From Liquidambar formosana (taxonomy: Eukaryota > Streptophyta > Magnoliopsida > Saxifragales > Altingiaceae), in assembly GCA_039720395.1 (NCBI GenBank), contig CM077833.1:20025133-20089132 (forward strand): a stretch of 64,000 nt of DNA. Direction: 5' to 3'. Both the position numbers and the translations under genes were made by a program. The notes under the pieces were generated by a model. It saw only the letters and a list, made by a program, of their open reading frames with translations. It did no database searches and had not been told where the DNA came from. This document shows, in pieces, positions 11,558 through 25,235 of the stretch. Positions within the stretch are counted from its first letter, which is position 1. The number at the start of each line of letters is the position of its first letter.

Positions 11558-12839
11558 CATAATTTTGTGGCTGTTTTTATAAGTTTTGGTAGTTTTAAAT
11601 GTTTTGAGTTTGTTATAGTTTGTTTTACGACGTCCAATTTTATGGACACTGAGTGACATTGTTTATGTTCCTGATACACGTTGGAATATATGATTTTAAA
11701 TGCGTATATGATGCTAATGAGTATGTGTCAAATGTTATTTCAAATTTACAATAGTACAGTGATACTGTTCGTAATGTAAAATAACAAACAGCACCAATTT
11801 AACTTTGTCATGCAAATGCCATTACCATGTTAATTTTTCATTGGATATGTGTGAAAATGATGCTCATTGACTGGAAGTAGTTAATGCTTAAGAGTGCATG
11901 GTCTTCATATTTTCAACTGTCAACAATAAAATGATACTGTTGGAAAATGAATTATGGTAACTACAATTGGAGTACAACTTATTTGTGATGCTTTGACATG
12001 TTTTCCAATTTTGTAATCTTCAATATAAACCCATAATGTCGATTACTTTGTTGGACATGCGGTAAAATAATGTTTATATTTAATGCATTTGGTCATGGTC
12101 TTGGTATTTTAACCTATCAACAGCAAAGTGGTACTACTGCAAATGCATTCCAATAACCATTACCACATTACAAGTTATTGTGCTGAATTAACCTTGTTAG
12201 CAATCTTGTACACATCAGTAATCATATTTTGCGAAAGAATTCTATAATATCATTCATGAATTTCCTTTTTTTATAATTTCATAACACAAAAATTGACATA
12301 TTAACAATTAAAAATCAGCAAACCTATGTTCAATATCCAAAGGTAACTATACTTTTGTACAATAAACCAATATTCACTACTTCTTGCCTACTCCTTTTTG
12401 GTTTCTCTTGCTCCTTTTTGTTTTAGGATACGCAATAAATAATAGCTTGATTGTGATTGCTTCTTTTGCATTTGGTGTTGCTTTTTGTCTGGCCTAGTTT
12501 GGCGACCATGTTTATTAGGGATGGACATAAAAACTGGAAAACTAGACCAAACGGGACTGAAGCAAGCGGTTTCGGCTGGTTTATTTCACTAACTCGGTTG
12601 GTTCGGTTTTATATTTAAGAATTTTTATGTTTTCGGTTCGGTTTACGATTCACTTACTTTTATTATCGAAACCGACCGAACCGATATTATGTACTTATCT
12701 GGTTCTCTAATTTTATGTTTGCATTCAAACATATAAAAATGAGGGAGATGCACGGTTTTCAAAAAAAAAAAAGAAAAGGGAAAGAAGGTAGACGTCAAAG
12801 AAGAAATAAAAATAAGTGGGGCCCAACGTCTATCAAAGT

Positions 12840-13085
12840 AGACTACTTTTTCACCTCCACCCCTCTTCATCCTTTTCCACCAAAAACCAGAAGCACCGTA
12901 CCAAAAGCAAAAAGTGTTTCTCTTGAAGATAAATACCGGCCGACTCTTGATAGACGAAGACGATAACGATGACGACGACGACGCTCACGCTCATCGCTCT
13001 CAACGACGGCCATCTTCAATGCTCACTCTCTCAATGGCTCAACGCCGTCTTCGACTGTGATAAACAACGATAATAGCTTTCATAA
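12840..13085 (+). other. gene-like GC-rich segment inside the hAT element
   Basis: This part is richer in GC and CpG than its surroundings. From an ATG at 12968 it reads ACG-rich codons for an N-terminal-looking peptide (MTTTTLTLIALNDGHLQCS and on), then ends after about 34 codons. It looks like a captured 5' exon with leader, but the source gene is not recognised. Confidence 0.35.
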
Positions 13086-13113
13086 CGCCGTTCAAGTACC
13101 CATTTCTTGATCT

Positions 13114-13126
<13 letters not shown>

Positions 13127-13151
<25 letters not shown>

Positions 13152-13170
13152 TACACACACACAATCGCAC
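13127..13170. repeat. (AC)n microsatellite
   Basis: A run of about 15-20 AC/CA units, slightly interrupted, preceded by (TA)n. Confidence 0.85.
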
Positions 13171-13465
13171 ACACACACCTATATATATAAATGTATGGAC
13201 TCATGAATGTATATTTGTAGGGAAGATCTAATTTCTAGGGTTTTTTTTGTTCATCAAAGGAGAGTAATTGCTTTAGATTTCAATCCCCTTTAAACCGAAA
13301 AAATCGATGGAACCACACCTGATTTATATTCGGTCAGTGTGGTGTGATTTGCATTATATGTCGGTCGGCTTTGGTTGACAAATTAGCAAAACCGACACCT
13401 TTGGTTCGGTGGCTATTACCCCCAAAATACCGACCGAACCGAACCATGTCCAACCCCTAATGCTT

Positions 13466-13617
13466 ATGGTCCATCCCCAATGATTTCTTGTACGATATCC
13501 CTTCTATAGCTTTGAACTTCTTTGACAGTCATGCTTTTTGTAATGCGAAGATCAAATAAGTAATCCATTATGAGGTTGCACATTATGATACCACAGTTAA
13601 GTCTGCACAATAATGCA
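13466..13617 (-). pseudogene. ULP1 (C48) cysteine protease-like C-terminal fragment
   Basis: On the minus strand the frame gives a short piece containing LNCGIIMCNLIMDYLFDLR, then MTVKEVQSYRRDIVQEII and a stop at 13466-13468. NCGIIMC matches the catalytic-Cys box of ULP1-type SUMO proteases (normally DCGxxxC). The following helix-rich tail is also typical. A TTGTGCAG just upstream of LNCG could be a splice acceptor, so this may be a last exon. Upstream catalytic His and Asp were not found. Such ULP-like genes are known passengers of Kaonashi-type MULEs. The nested hAT lies immediately downstream, 7 bases past the stop codon. Confidence 0.55.
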
Positions 13618-15255
13618 ACCACATTTTGATAGTATCATTTGTCAGTTTCAGTGCTGTTTTTTAATGAATTAATAATAGCAGACAGTATCAGTTTACTGTT
13701 GCATATAATTACACAGTACTAGTTTACTGTTGCAAAACAAAAAACATTACAAACTTGAACTATTAAATAAATATTGTACAATAGTAAAGCGGTAGTGTTT
13801 TGTAATAAAGAATTGTATATATTGTATCACATCACAACTACAGGCATACATTACACATTATAAATGCAACTTAATATGTTAGTATCTACAATAGTATTGT
13901 GATAATTTTGAGGGAAGGGAAAAGGTACGATGTGTAAATTACTTGTGGACATTTCATGGTTTTGAAATGATTTCAGGCAATATCAAATTACACACAATTG
14001 GAAATATAAGTTTCAATATTACCAGTTTACTGTTCATACATCAATAATTATAAGAAATTCAAAAATGATAAAATAATATATGAAACAGTAAGTTGATACA
14101 AATGTTAACAGGTAATTATAATATATGAAGTGATAGTACCAAGAATATGTTGGAATAGTATTTTTCATAACCAAACCTAAGCAAAGTTCAGAAAGACACA
14201 ATACTTAATGTGAAACAGTAAAGTGATGCTGTTAGAAGTGTAAAATGTGTTTGCTACAATTTAGTTCAATAGTGGGTCGATTTGTGGAGACCAACAACAA
14301 AAATATACAGTTGGATCCCTATTTTTTCAAATCGACACAAGAACGAAGACCAAATGGCATTTTGGTGGGTAAAACACCACTTACAAACCCCACAAACAAT
14401 GTCTTCATTCAATATCACTTCAGGAATCCAAATATTTGCATGACAATTACACCAAATGGACTTTTAAAATGGACCGATTCACTGTTGGGTTTATATAATT
14501 TGTAATATTATCGACAATATTCTAGTTAAATAAGAAAAAATCAGAAAAAAAAAAAAAAATACAAATCTAGCGACATTAATCATAGGATTTAAATGTAAAC
14601 ACACACCATTTTACTATTTAGATTATAGATTCAAACTGGGGAAAAATTTCTAAATAGTTACTTACTTCTTTTCGGCATTTTGGTTGTATAGTCGAAATCC
14701 CTAGTTCTTTGAAGCTTTTCTTCAGTCTGTATTCTCTAAATCCTTTGGTTCTGTTGGGGGGATAATCGTTTTGCGAAGGAAAAACCCTAAAATGAAATAT
14801 GGTGCTATAATTAATGATGGAAACCAAATTTTTGGAAAGCTTTTTATGTTTCGTACGTTTCTATATTTCCGTCAGAAACAATGAAACGTGGGAAGGTGAG
14901 AAGCCTCTTTTTTCGCCTGGTTCTGTATCATGGCACTGTCATAAATTAAAAGAAGTTTTAAAAACAGGGGTCTATTGGTCATTTTACTGTCAAATGGGGT
15001 TTTTACTAAACGTTAGTTTAAGTGGGTTCTATTATCTTAGAACTCTTATACATAAGGGTTTTGGCCAAAATTCCCTTATATTTATGTGTTTTATATTCTT
15101 ATTTCCTCTTTATGTGTTTTATATTTTATATTCTTATTTCCTCTTCCAATCAATGTACCGTGTATAAAGGTAGTAATGTATTTAAAATATTAAATAAAGG
15201 TAAATTGGTCAATCAAAAGCTTTTATGACAATTAGCCTTTTATAGATAGTATAGA

Positions 15256-15673
15256 TGTGTACATGTGTGTTGCACATGAATAATATTTAAATAATAAAAT
15301 ATTTATGAAAATTCATAAATTCTCAGATGTATATATATAGAACATGAAAATTTAATTATTTGTTATTTTTTGTTGAAAACATAAATCCATTTTGAAAAAC
15401 ATGTACATATATAATATATCTTATTTAGGTTATTAGAATAGATGCTCAACACAATAGGTTAAATTTCCTTCCATGGTTAAGAGTTATAGTAAGAATAGGA
15501 AATTGGTTAAGAATCATGCATAGTAGTGGAGGTTGTGTAAAATTCAAAGTAAATATTTAGAATTTAAAATAAGTATTTAAATTGAAGACAAATAAGTATT
15601 TAAAATTTAAAATAAAGATATAATGATCAATTAAAAGTTTTTTTGAGATACAGACTTGTATAGGTAGTATAGA
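15256..15673 (-). mobile_element. non-autonomous Helitron (copy H2)
   Basis: Nearly colinear with H1 (6212-6668), with the same internal phrases. The right end reads TCTATACTACCTATACAAG on the minus strand, ending at 15673. The 3' hairpin is degraded (CATGTG..CACATG, 15262-15278) and no CTAG is visible. It abuts Helitron HX, so the two lie head to tail. Confidence 0.65.
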
Positions 15674-15769
15674 TATATATTTATTTATTTATATACACAT
15701 TATATAAAATAATTCATTGTTGGATTAAGTGAAAGTGATAACTGATAATTCACATGATATAATTTTTTT

Positions 15770-16001
15770 ACCCACCCTTGGGTAGCCCAGTTGGTAAGAG
15801 TGAACTCGTGCTTGTGTGGTTAGGCATACGGTCTTGGCTTCGATTCTCCGTTATGACAACCTAAGATTTAAGTGGGGGCCATGGTGGTGGGTTGCTGTGC
15901 TAGTCTCCCTGGAGGGTTAGGTTCTATGGGTGGGTCCAAAGAATCCTGTTGTAGGATGGTTCTACCGTTATAAGAAAAAATAAATAAATAAAATAAAAAA
16001 A
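15770..16001 (+). mobile_element. tRNA-derived SINE
   Basis: An internal RNA polymerase III promoter is visible. A-box-like TAGCCCAGTTGG lies at 15784-15795. B-box-like GGCTTCGATTCTC lies at 15838-15850. The spacing is typical of tRNA-derived SINEs. The body ends in an A-rich tail with AAAT repeats (15974-16001). Sequence resembling the retroposon-like segment lies on both sides (GTGAAAGTGATAACTGATAA at about 15729 and 16054). The target duplication is not clear. Confidence 0.65.
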
Positions 16002-16009
16002 TATATTAT

Positions 16010-16391
16010 ATAGTTTTTTTTTTTTTTATAGCAAAAGAATATAATTTTATTAAGTGAAAGTGATAACTGATAATACACCCAAAGCCTAATAGAAAAAGTT
16101 TTTTTCCCAGACATTTTGGTACTTTGCAAAAATTTATTCCTCGTGAAAAAAAGAAAAAGAAAAAAGAGACAGTAAAATAACAAAGTAAGGAGGTGACTTT
16201 AAAAAGTCAAAGAATAGAGGAGCAAAACTCAAGTACTGAACTATTGGAAACAAAATATACAAGGATCCCTTTGTCCTGATGGGATGTATACAAAGTAAAA
16301 CTTATAGATACCTCTTCGTTCAGCCTTAAAAAGGGAAAAAAGAGACTTAAAAATCAACGGGGAAAATCTTCACCTTTATAAGAGCTTTAGA
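16010..16391 (-). mobile_element. second, internally deleted copy of the retroposon-like segment
   Basis: Matches 7541-7876 (16010-16350) and then, after a junction at an AAAAATCAAC stretch, 8830-8864 (16357-16391). About 950 bp of the first copy is absent. It keeps the poly(A) end as a T-tract at 16014-16028. The end at 16391 again reads TCTAAAG on the minus strand. Confidence 0.5.
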
Positions 16392-16429
16392 TTTTTGTTA
16401 GCAGGGAGAACTAGACGTCCAAGTTTCGG

Positions 16430-16606
16430 ATGATGATCAGGTAAGCACGTGCTGATATAACTTATATCAACACTCGCATTAGAAGTTGTATTTTATGCAT
16501 TATTTAGATATGAGACTGCATTGGACCAATACAAGGGATATAACCTCTAATGTATAGTGCTGATATAACTTATATCAATACGTGTTAACGGGAACATAAC
16601 CGTTCA
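16430..16606. mobile_element. MITE with palindromic ends, copy 1 of 3
   Basis: Begins GGATGATGATCAGGTAAGCA, then CACGTGCTGATATAACTTA. It ends with the inverse (GATATAACTTATATCAATAC). Each end contains the imperfect palindrome TGATATAACTTATATCA. Related copies lie at 27925-28082 and 45438-45605. Confidence 0.7.
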
Positions 16607-16934
16607 AGTTTCAACTAAACTAATATTCTAGAAAGAGATAACATCATTGACGGATTTGCAAGTCCTGTCTATGTGGTTACCAAATTCCATGCATTACAAA
16701 ATTATTTTTAAAAAATTTATTGTCTACGAGAGCTTCGATCAATATCATCATTTGAAACTCATAGCCTAACAATTCATTTCTATTGAACTTCTCCCACAGA
16801 TAGTAGAGAAGGGAAAACAAAAAGCAGCAGAGGATCAAAGGATACAAGAGCGAAATAGGTGGATTTGATGGGAAATCAATGTTGCTTTAATCTTTTATTA
16901 CTAAATGATGTTTTGAAAAAGCCATTTTCAAAAG

Positions 16935-17145
16935 GGATTCGGATTTGGTGTAGTTTGCTACTTTTACTGCATTGTGTAATAAACGTAGGATCGATGACAC
17001 GTGGCAAGGATGAGAAATGAAGGGCTATTAAACATTAGGCGTCAAATGCAGCTCTCGAATTTCAGTCTTCCATTTCTCCTCCTTGCTACGTGTCATCGAT
17101 CCTACGTTTACTGCACCATGCAGTAACTGCACCAAATCCAAATCC
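16935..17145. mobile_element. Mutator-type fold-back MITE
   Basis: A perfect 9-bp duplication TTTCAAAAG flanks it (16926-16934 and 17146-17154). The 211-bp element is almost wholly an inverted repeat. The left arm starts GGATTCGGATTTGGTG. The right arm in reverse starts GGATTTGGATTTGGTG. Both share AAACGTAGGATCGATGACAC. The 9-bp duplication points to the Mutator superfamily. Confidence 0.85.
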
Positions 17146-17231
17146 TTTCAAAAGCGTAACAAAATTAGAAACCAAAAATTTTACTAAAGTGTAACTGAAC
17201 TGGAAACCAAAAATCTATATATTAAAAAATA

Positions 17232-18668
17232 GGGTAAAGTGCAAAAAACCCCCTTCTATTGTTACCCTTTTTTGCAGAATACCCCATTTAAAAAAAAAAA
17301 AACTCAACAAAAAACCGCCTATATTGTGTAGGGTTGAAAAATACCCCCTTCCGTCCACAATCCGTTAGCAATAGTTAACAGCTAAACTGCATATGACTGG
17401 CACGTGACGAAGAAAATTTACTTTTATGACTATAATACGCTCAACACTCAGAAAAGACGAAAATACCCTCACCTAAACTCAATGAAAAGACGAAAATACC
17501 CTCACCTTCTTCTTCACGGGTTTGGGGGGATATTAGATTTCAAGCAGCTATGGCCGACGACGCTCCGCAAATAGCCATGGTCGATCATGGACCCCTTCTC
17601 TCCTTATCTTTCCCGATGACTGTGGGAAGAGAGAAACCTCCTTGGCTGACAACGCTCCGCAAATCCATCTCCGACCTCGAGGGTGCTATCTGTTGCCAGC
17701 AATGCTTACAAACGGTCTGATTTAAGGCTGTTGCTTAGTGTTATGGGTGCTCCTCTCGCTCGATGCACGTTAGCTCCTTTGAACCCCTTGCCTCACACCT
17801 AAAACCCCAATTACATAACCCCCCGAGATTCCCTAAACCAAACTCAAGAAATCACCATGAGTTCCGGGGTGAGACTCTGTGTGGTTTGTAGCAGGTTAGG
17901 TGGAAGGTGCAAAGCACAGATTGGAGAAAGGGAACCTTCAACACTGGGCAAAATGGGTACCAAAATCTAAATTGTATACTTGAGCACCTCACCGCTAACT
18001 TCAATCTCCATTCTTGCCATCGCCGTCTCCATTCTCATTGTCATCGATCAATCACCAGTGAGAGAACCCTATCATCACCGACGAGTACATCTCAGATCAC
18101 GTCGTCCTCGTCATCGCTGAGCTTAGCATCAAATCGCTATCCATAGCCGAATTTAATCAACGAAGAGGAAACCAGTCATCTTCAAAACCCTAACTCCTCA
18201 GTCCTCACTTCCTCCCTTCCTCTTCCCTCTGAAACTCTCTCCGTCATAAACGTTGCCAGAGAAGAAAGGCGGCAAACACTAAGGTCCCCTTTCTCCAATC
18301 CATACTCCGACGAACCTAATTCCACAGTGGAAATTTAGATGAATTTATCATTTGAAAACCAGAGAGAGAGAGGTATGAGTTGCTGTCAATGGGGAGTCGG
18401 CGAGCTGCCAGCGATGATGTCGTTGCACTTTCATAGTAATAGTATGGAGAAATGGAGGAGCAAATTCAAAACGACATCGTTTCATAAATTTAATAAAACC
18501 ACTTTTTGACAATAAAAAAAGGACAAGGGTATAATAGACATTTAGCATTGCCGTTGACGGCGTAACCCCCTAGCACAATATGGGGGGTTTTTTGTTAGAG
18601 TTTTTTTTTTTAGAGTAGGGTATCCTGCAAAAAGGGTAACAATAGAGGGGGTTTTTTGCATTTTACCC
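17232..18668. mobile_element. non-autonomous MULE with gene-like contents (Pack-MULE candidate)
   Basis: A perfect 9-bp duplication TAAAAAATA flanks it (17223-17231 and 18669-18677). Inverted termini of about 50 bp share GGGTAAARTGCAAAAAACCC and CTATTGTTACCCTTTTTGCA. The 1437-bp element has a GC-richer interior (about 17520-18480) with codon-like composition and CpG, unlike the surrounding DNA, but no transposase. Short internal duplications are present (GACGCTCCGCAAAT-type at about 17557 and 17650; GACGAAAATACCCTCACC twice at about 17458-17505). The source of the interior is not recognised. Confidence 0.75.
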
Positions 18669-19226
18669 TAAAAAATAACATCACTATAATCGATTCGATT
18701 TAGTTTTTTCGATCACACTTTTTATTAAAGTGTTATCGAATTGGAAACTAAATATTGTTCATTTTATAAACTGAACCACCCATTAGTCTAAGAAAAACTG
18801 ATCAAACACTGAAAATCGATTTGGTTTGATTCAATTTAATTGGTTTGGTCAGTTTTCTTACACCACTTTTTAACAATAAAAAAAGGACAAGGGTATAATA
18901 GACATTTAGCATTGCCGTTAACGGCGTATCCCCCTAGCACAATATGGGGGGTTTTTTGTTGAGTTTTTTTTAGAAGGGGGTATCCTGCAAAAAGGGTAAC
19001 AATAGAGGGGGTTTTTTTTGCATTTTACTCGAAAAAATAACATCACTATAATCGGTTCGATTTAGTTTTTTCGATCACACTTTTTATTAAAGCGTTATCG
19101 AATTGGAAACTAAATATTGTTCATTTTATAAACTAAACCACCCATTAGTCTAAGAAAAACTGATCAAACACTGAAAATCGATTTGGTTTGATTCAATTTA
19201 ATTGGTTTGGTCGGTTTTCTTACACC
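18499..19226. repeat. tandem duplication of a ~364-bp unit
   Basis: Units 18499-18862 and 18863-19226 are nearly identical. Each starts with CCACTTTTT followed by RACAATAAAAAAAGG. The unit contains the right end of the MULE and about 190 bp of its flank, so a second broken MULE terminus lies at about 18950-19030. The shared CCACTTTTT at both junctions suggests microhomology. Confidence 0.85.
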
Positions 19227-19239
19227 CCTAACCGTGTTG

Positions 19240-19958
19240 GTGTATTTTCTAAAGATAAATAGGGAAATGTTACTTAGTCTCATATTTTGCCATACTATGA
19301 GAGAATAAGGGTTGTTTTGATTTTTAGGATTTAATCATATTATAGGTCTCATAACTTTACCTCTTTATTCTCTTATCTCATAGTAGGACAAATTATAGGA
19401 CTAACTAACATTTCCCAAATAAAAAAGATGCAGTTTATATGTAAGTAAACACAAGGGGGTATAAGCGTAATTTACTTATAAAAAAAATAAGGTTCAAAAA
19501 GCGTTTCTGGCAACCATGCTTTGAATTAAAAAAAAAAAAAAAACTGTGGTGGTGTGTTCCAAAAAAAAAAAAAAAATCAGGTGGTGTTGTTAATCCATTT
19601 ATTTACCCAGAACAGCAAAATCCATCATCACTGACCAAAAATAAGGAAAAAGGCCAAAAAGCAGGTGTCAAAATGCCATAAGACCCGCTACCCAAACATA
19701 CAGCCGTCAATCTTCAAAACGGAAGTTAATCACTTGGAGTTCGTTGCCATATGACAGCTAAATCCAGCGGTCATCGGTGACGCCACACCGTATTACCCTA
19801 CGCCACTTCAATCTCCAAACTCTTTTCTATGCTATGGCCTCTATATGTATCTGTCTCTCTCTGTCTCTCACACATACAACTCATCCCTCTCTCTCTCTCT
19901 CTCTCGACACACACTCTCTCCCTCTCTCTTTCTCTAACTTCTCTGCAACTGCTCAACA
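19240..19958 (+). promoter_or_regulatory. upstream region and CT-rich leader of the 14-3-3 gene
   Basis: AT-rich sequence with A-tracts at about 19530 and 19562 gives way at about 19840-19945 to a CT-rich tract (CTCTCTCT repeats), a common feature of plant 5' leaders. A TATA-like CTATATG lies at about 19840. The start of transcription cannot be placed exactly. Confidence 0.35.
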
Positions 19959-23759
<3,801 letters not shown>

Positions 23760-24937
23760 AAGATGTCATAACTGACTGTTCATATTCTTCTCGTGGAGGA
23801 GGTGGGCATTGAATGTCATTTGTTTGTGCTGATTAAATGTGTGTTATCTGAAGAACAGGCACCAACCCATGACCTGATGTTTCAATTTTCAGACTTAAAT
23901 TTGTTTTAGAATTCTGCAAGTGGATTGCAATGGGTAACATCTGATGGGTGTACGAAGTTGCTATATTTTCTGCTGTTTTTCATGTGGGTTACCTTTTTTT
24001 TTCTTTTTTCCTTTTTTTTTTTCCTTCCCTCTTGTTGATGGAGCATGTGGCTTACTGTTGTTGGTAGTGAAAATATTGAGATCATGAAGATAACAGAAAT
24101 TGGAATGTGGAAGTAGCAAATTGAGAACGCATATTCACATGAATTGCGATTTTAATGGCCTTTGTTAGTTTTGGCTATTAAACATTTAAATACAGAGACA
24201 TCTAGTAAGTACCTACTGCCTCTCCCTGTAACTTCTCCAATAGCTGCTGTGCTTGTAACAGAAATCTGGTTAGCAAATGGCAAGCAGTATTGACTGCAAG
24301 TTTCTTTACGTTGCTTTGCGTTTACTTCATGATTGTGCATATATTACTCCGTACAAAATTACAGCCATAATGAGTATGGGATTACCCAGTGCCCACCCCT
24401 CAGTAACAAGAATGGCTTCGTCTCTCTGAAACCATTGTCTTACATGTGGCACGCTATATTGCTATCATTAGGATGGCAAAGTTCTCTTCCACCACGATCA
24501 TACCGTATCATCAGCACAATCGTGGTCTTTAAAAGACCTAACCATTTGTGTGAAGGCAGCAAAATCTTCCCCCCCGCCTTTAACTTATAGGAGAATTGTA
24601 CTGTCTGCTGTGAAAGTCAAATAGCCGTTCATTGATTGGTTCTTGTCATGCATGTGATGTGGATGGTGGCTTACTGATTGATGTGGATGCGTATCATGCG
24701 ACAAGGCAACATTGCTGATTTTGATGTGGATGGGATTGGTCCACATGACAAATCCATCAGTGATTGTCGCCTGTAATAGGAATAGGATGGCGCTTCACTT
24801 TCCGAGTTAATAACTGAAGGGACCTTGTAGCGCATTTAATCTCGTCTTGTCAGCACTCGCCAGTCGTATGGCCGTTTACTACTAGTCACTATCCAAAGCA
24901 ATGAATGCGTGCTGATATATTTGTATAAACTATAAAC
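23760..24937. other. 3' UTR of the 14-3-3 gene and intergenic DNA
   Basis: Pyrimidine-rich stretches lie at 23990-24035. No further coding sequence is recognised. Confidence 0.4.
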
Positions 24938-25162
24938 CTACGTCGGGATGACGCTCTTCAGACAATATGCCCCTTGGGCCTCAATGGAATCTAGTCATAT
25001 CCCCACTCCTAATCTTTGGCTCAAACTGAATGTCGATGAGGCTATGAGAACCTACGTCAGGATCATGCTCTTCAGTCATATGCCCCTTGGGCCTCAATGA
25101 ATCTACTCATATCCTCATCCTAATCCTCGGCTTAAACTGAAAGTGGACGAGGCTACGAGACC
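24938..25162. repeat. tandem duplication, ~113-bp unit
   Basis: Units 24938-25050 and 25051-25162 share CCTACGTC, CATGCTCTTCAG-like, TATGCCCCTTGGGCCTCAAT and a GTCGATGAGGCTA-like stretch, with scattered differences. Confidence 0.8.
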
Positions 25163-25235
25163 GACCTTGACCTCGTGTTAAGTGCAGTTATCAGGAACCA
25201 TTTGGGACTTTGGGTGATTTCCTTTTTGCTTGCAC

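Larger units (their letters stand above)
12516..13459. mobile_element. non-autonomous hAT element nested in the MULE
   Basis: Termini are TAGGGATGGACAT at the left and, read inward from the right, TAGGGGTTGGACATGG. Both are followed by hAT-like repeats of GGTTCGGT. The flanking 8-bp target duplication is ATGTTTAT (12508-12515) versus ATGCTTAT (13460-13467), 7 of 8 matching. The element is 944 bp long. No transposase is seen. The centre (about 12770-13090) is more GC-rich and gene-like than the ends. A CA/TA microsatellite lies at 13114-13192. Confidence 0.8.
10209..15075. mobile_element. Mutator-like element with mudrA and ULP1-like remnants
   Basis: The element is bounded by a perfect 9-bp duplication TTATATTTA (10200-10208 and 15076-15084). 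The termini are related inverted sequences: GGGAAAATTAGCAATAACCC at the left, and GGGAATTTTGGCCAAAACCC read inward from the right. It is 4867 bp long. It holds a mudrA remnant on the + strand (11202-11557), a ULP1-protease-like fragment on the - strand (13466-13617), a nested hAT element (12516-13459), and a dozen dispersed copies of an AACAGTA/TACTGTT-type motif. Convergent mudrA plus ULP-like gene is the layout known from Kaonashi-type plant MULEs. The transposase is internally deleted, so the element is non-autonomous. Confidence 0.8.
9818..15255 (-). mobile_element. Helitron (HX) interrupted by a MULE
   Basis: The left end carries the family hairpin (ACGTGCATTGCACGT, 9831-9845). The right end reads on the minus strand TCTATACTATCTATAAAAGG, finishing at 15255. 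Without the MULE at 10209-15075 the element would be about 570 bp, in range for this family (457-754 bp). The CTRR 3' terminus is not clear at the left end, so its exact border is uncertain. It directly abuts a second Helitron at 15256. Confidence 0.5.

Noticed and set aside
11301..11659. Two antisense frames over the mudrA remnant
   Set aside because: They are shadows of the + strand transposase pieces with no motif of their own.
15784..15850. tRNA-like promoter boxes as a tRNA gene
   Set aside because: There is no acceptor stem or anticodon arm pairing, and an A-rich tail follows. A SINE explains it better.
16945..17135. Inverted repeat as a microRNA precursor
   Set aside because: The perfect 9-bp flanking duplication and Mutator-like termini show it is a MITE. 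A microRNA role would need expression data.
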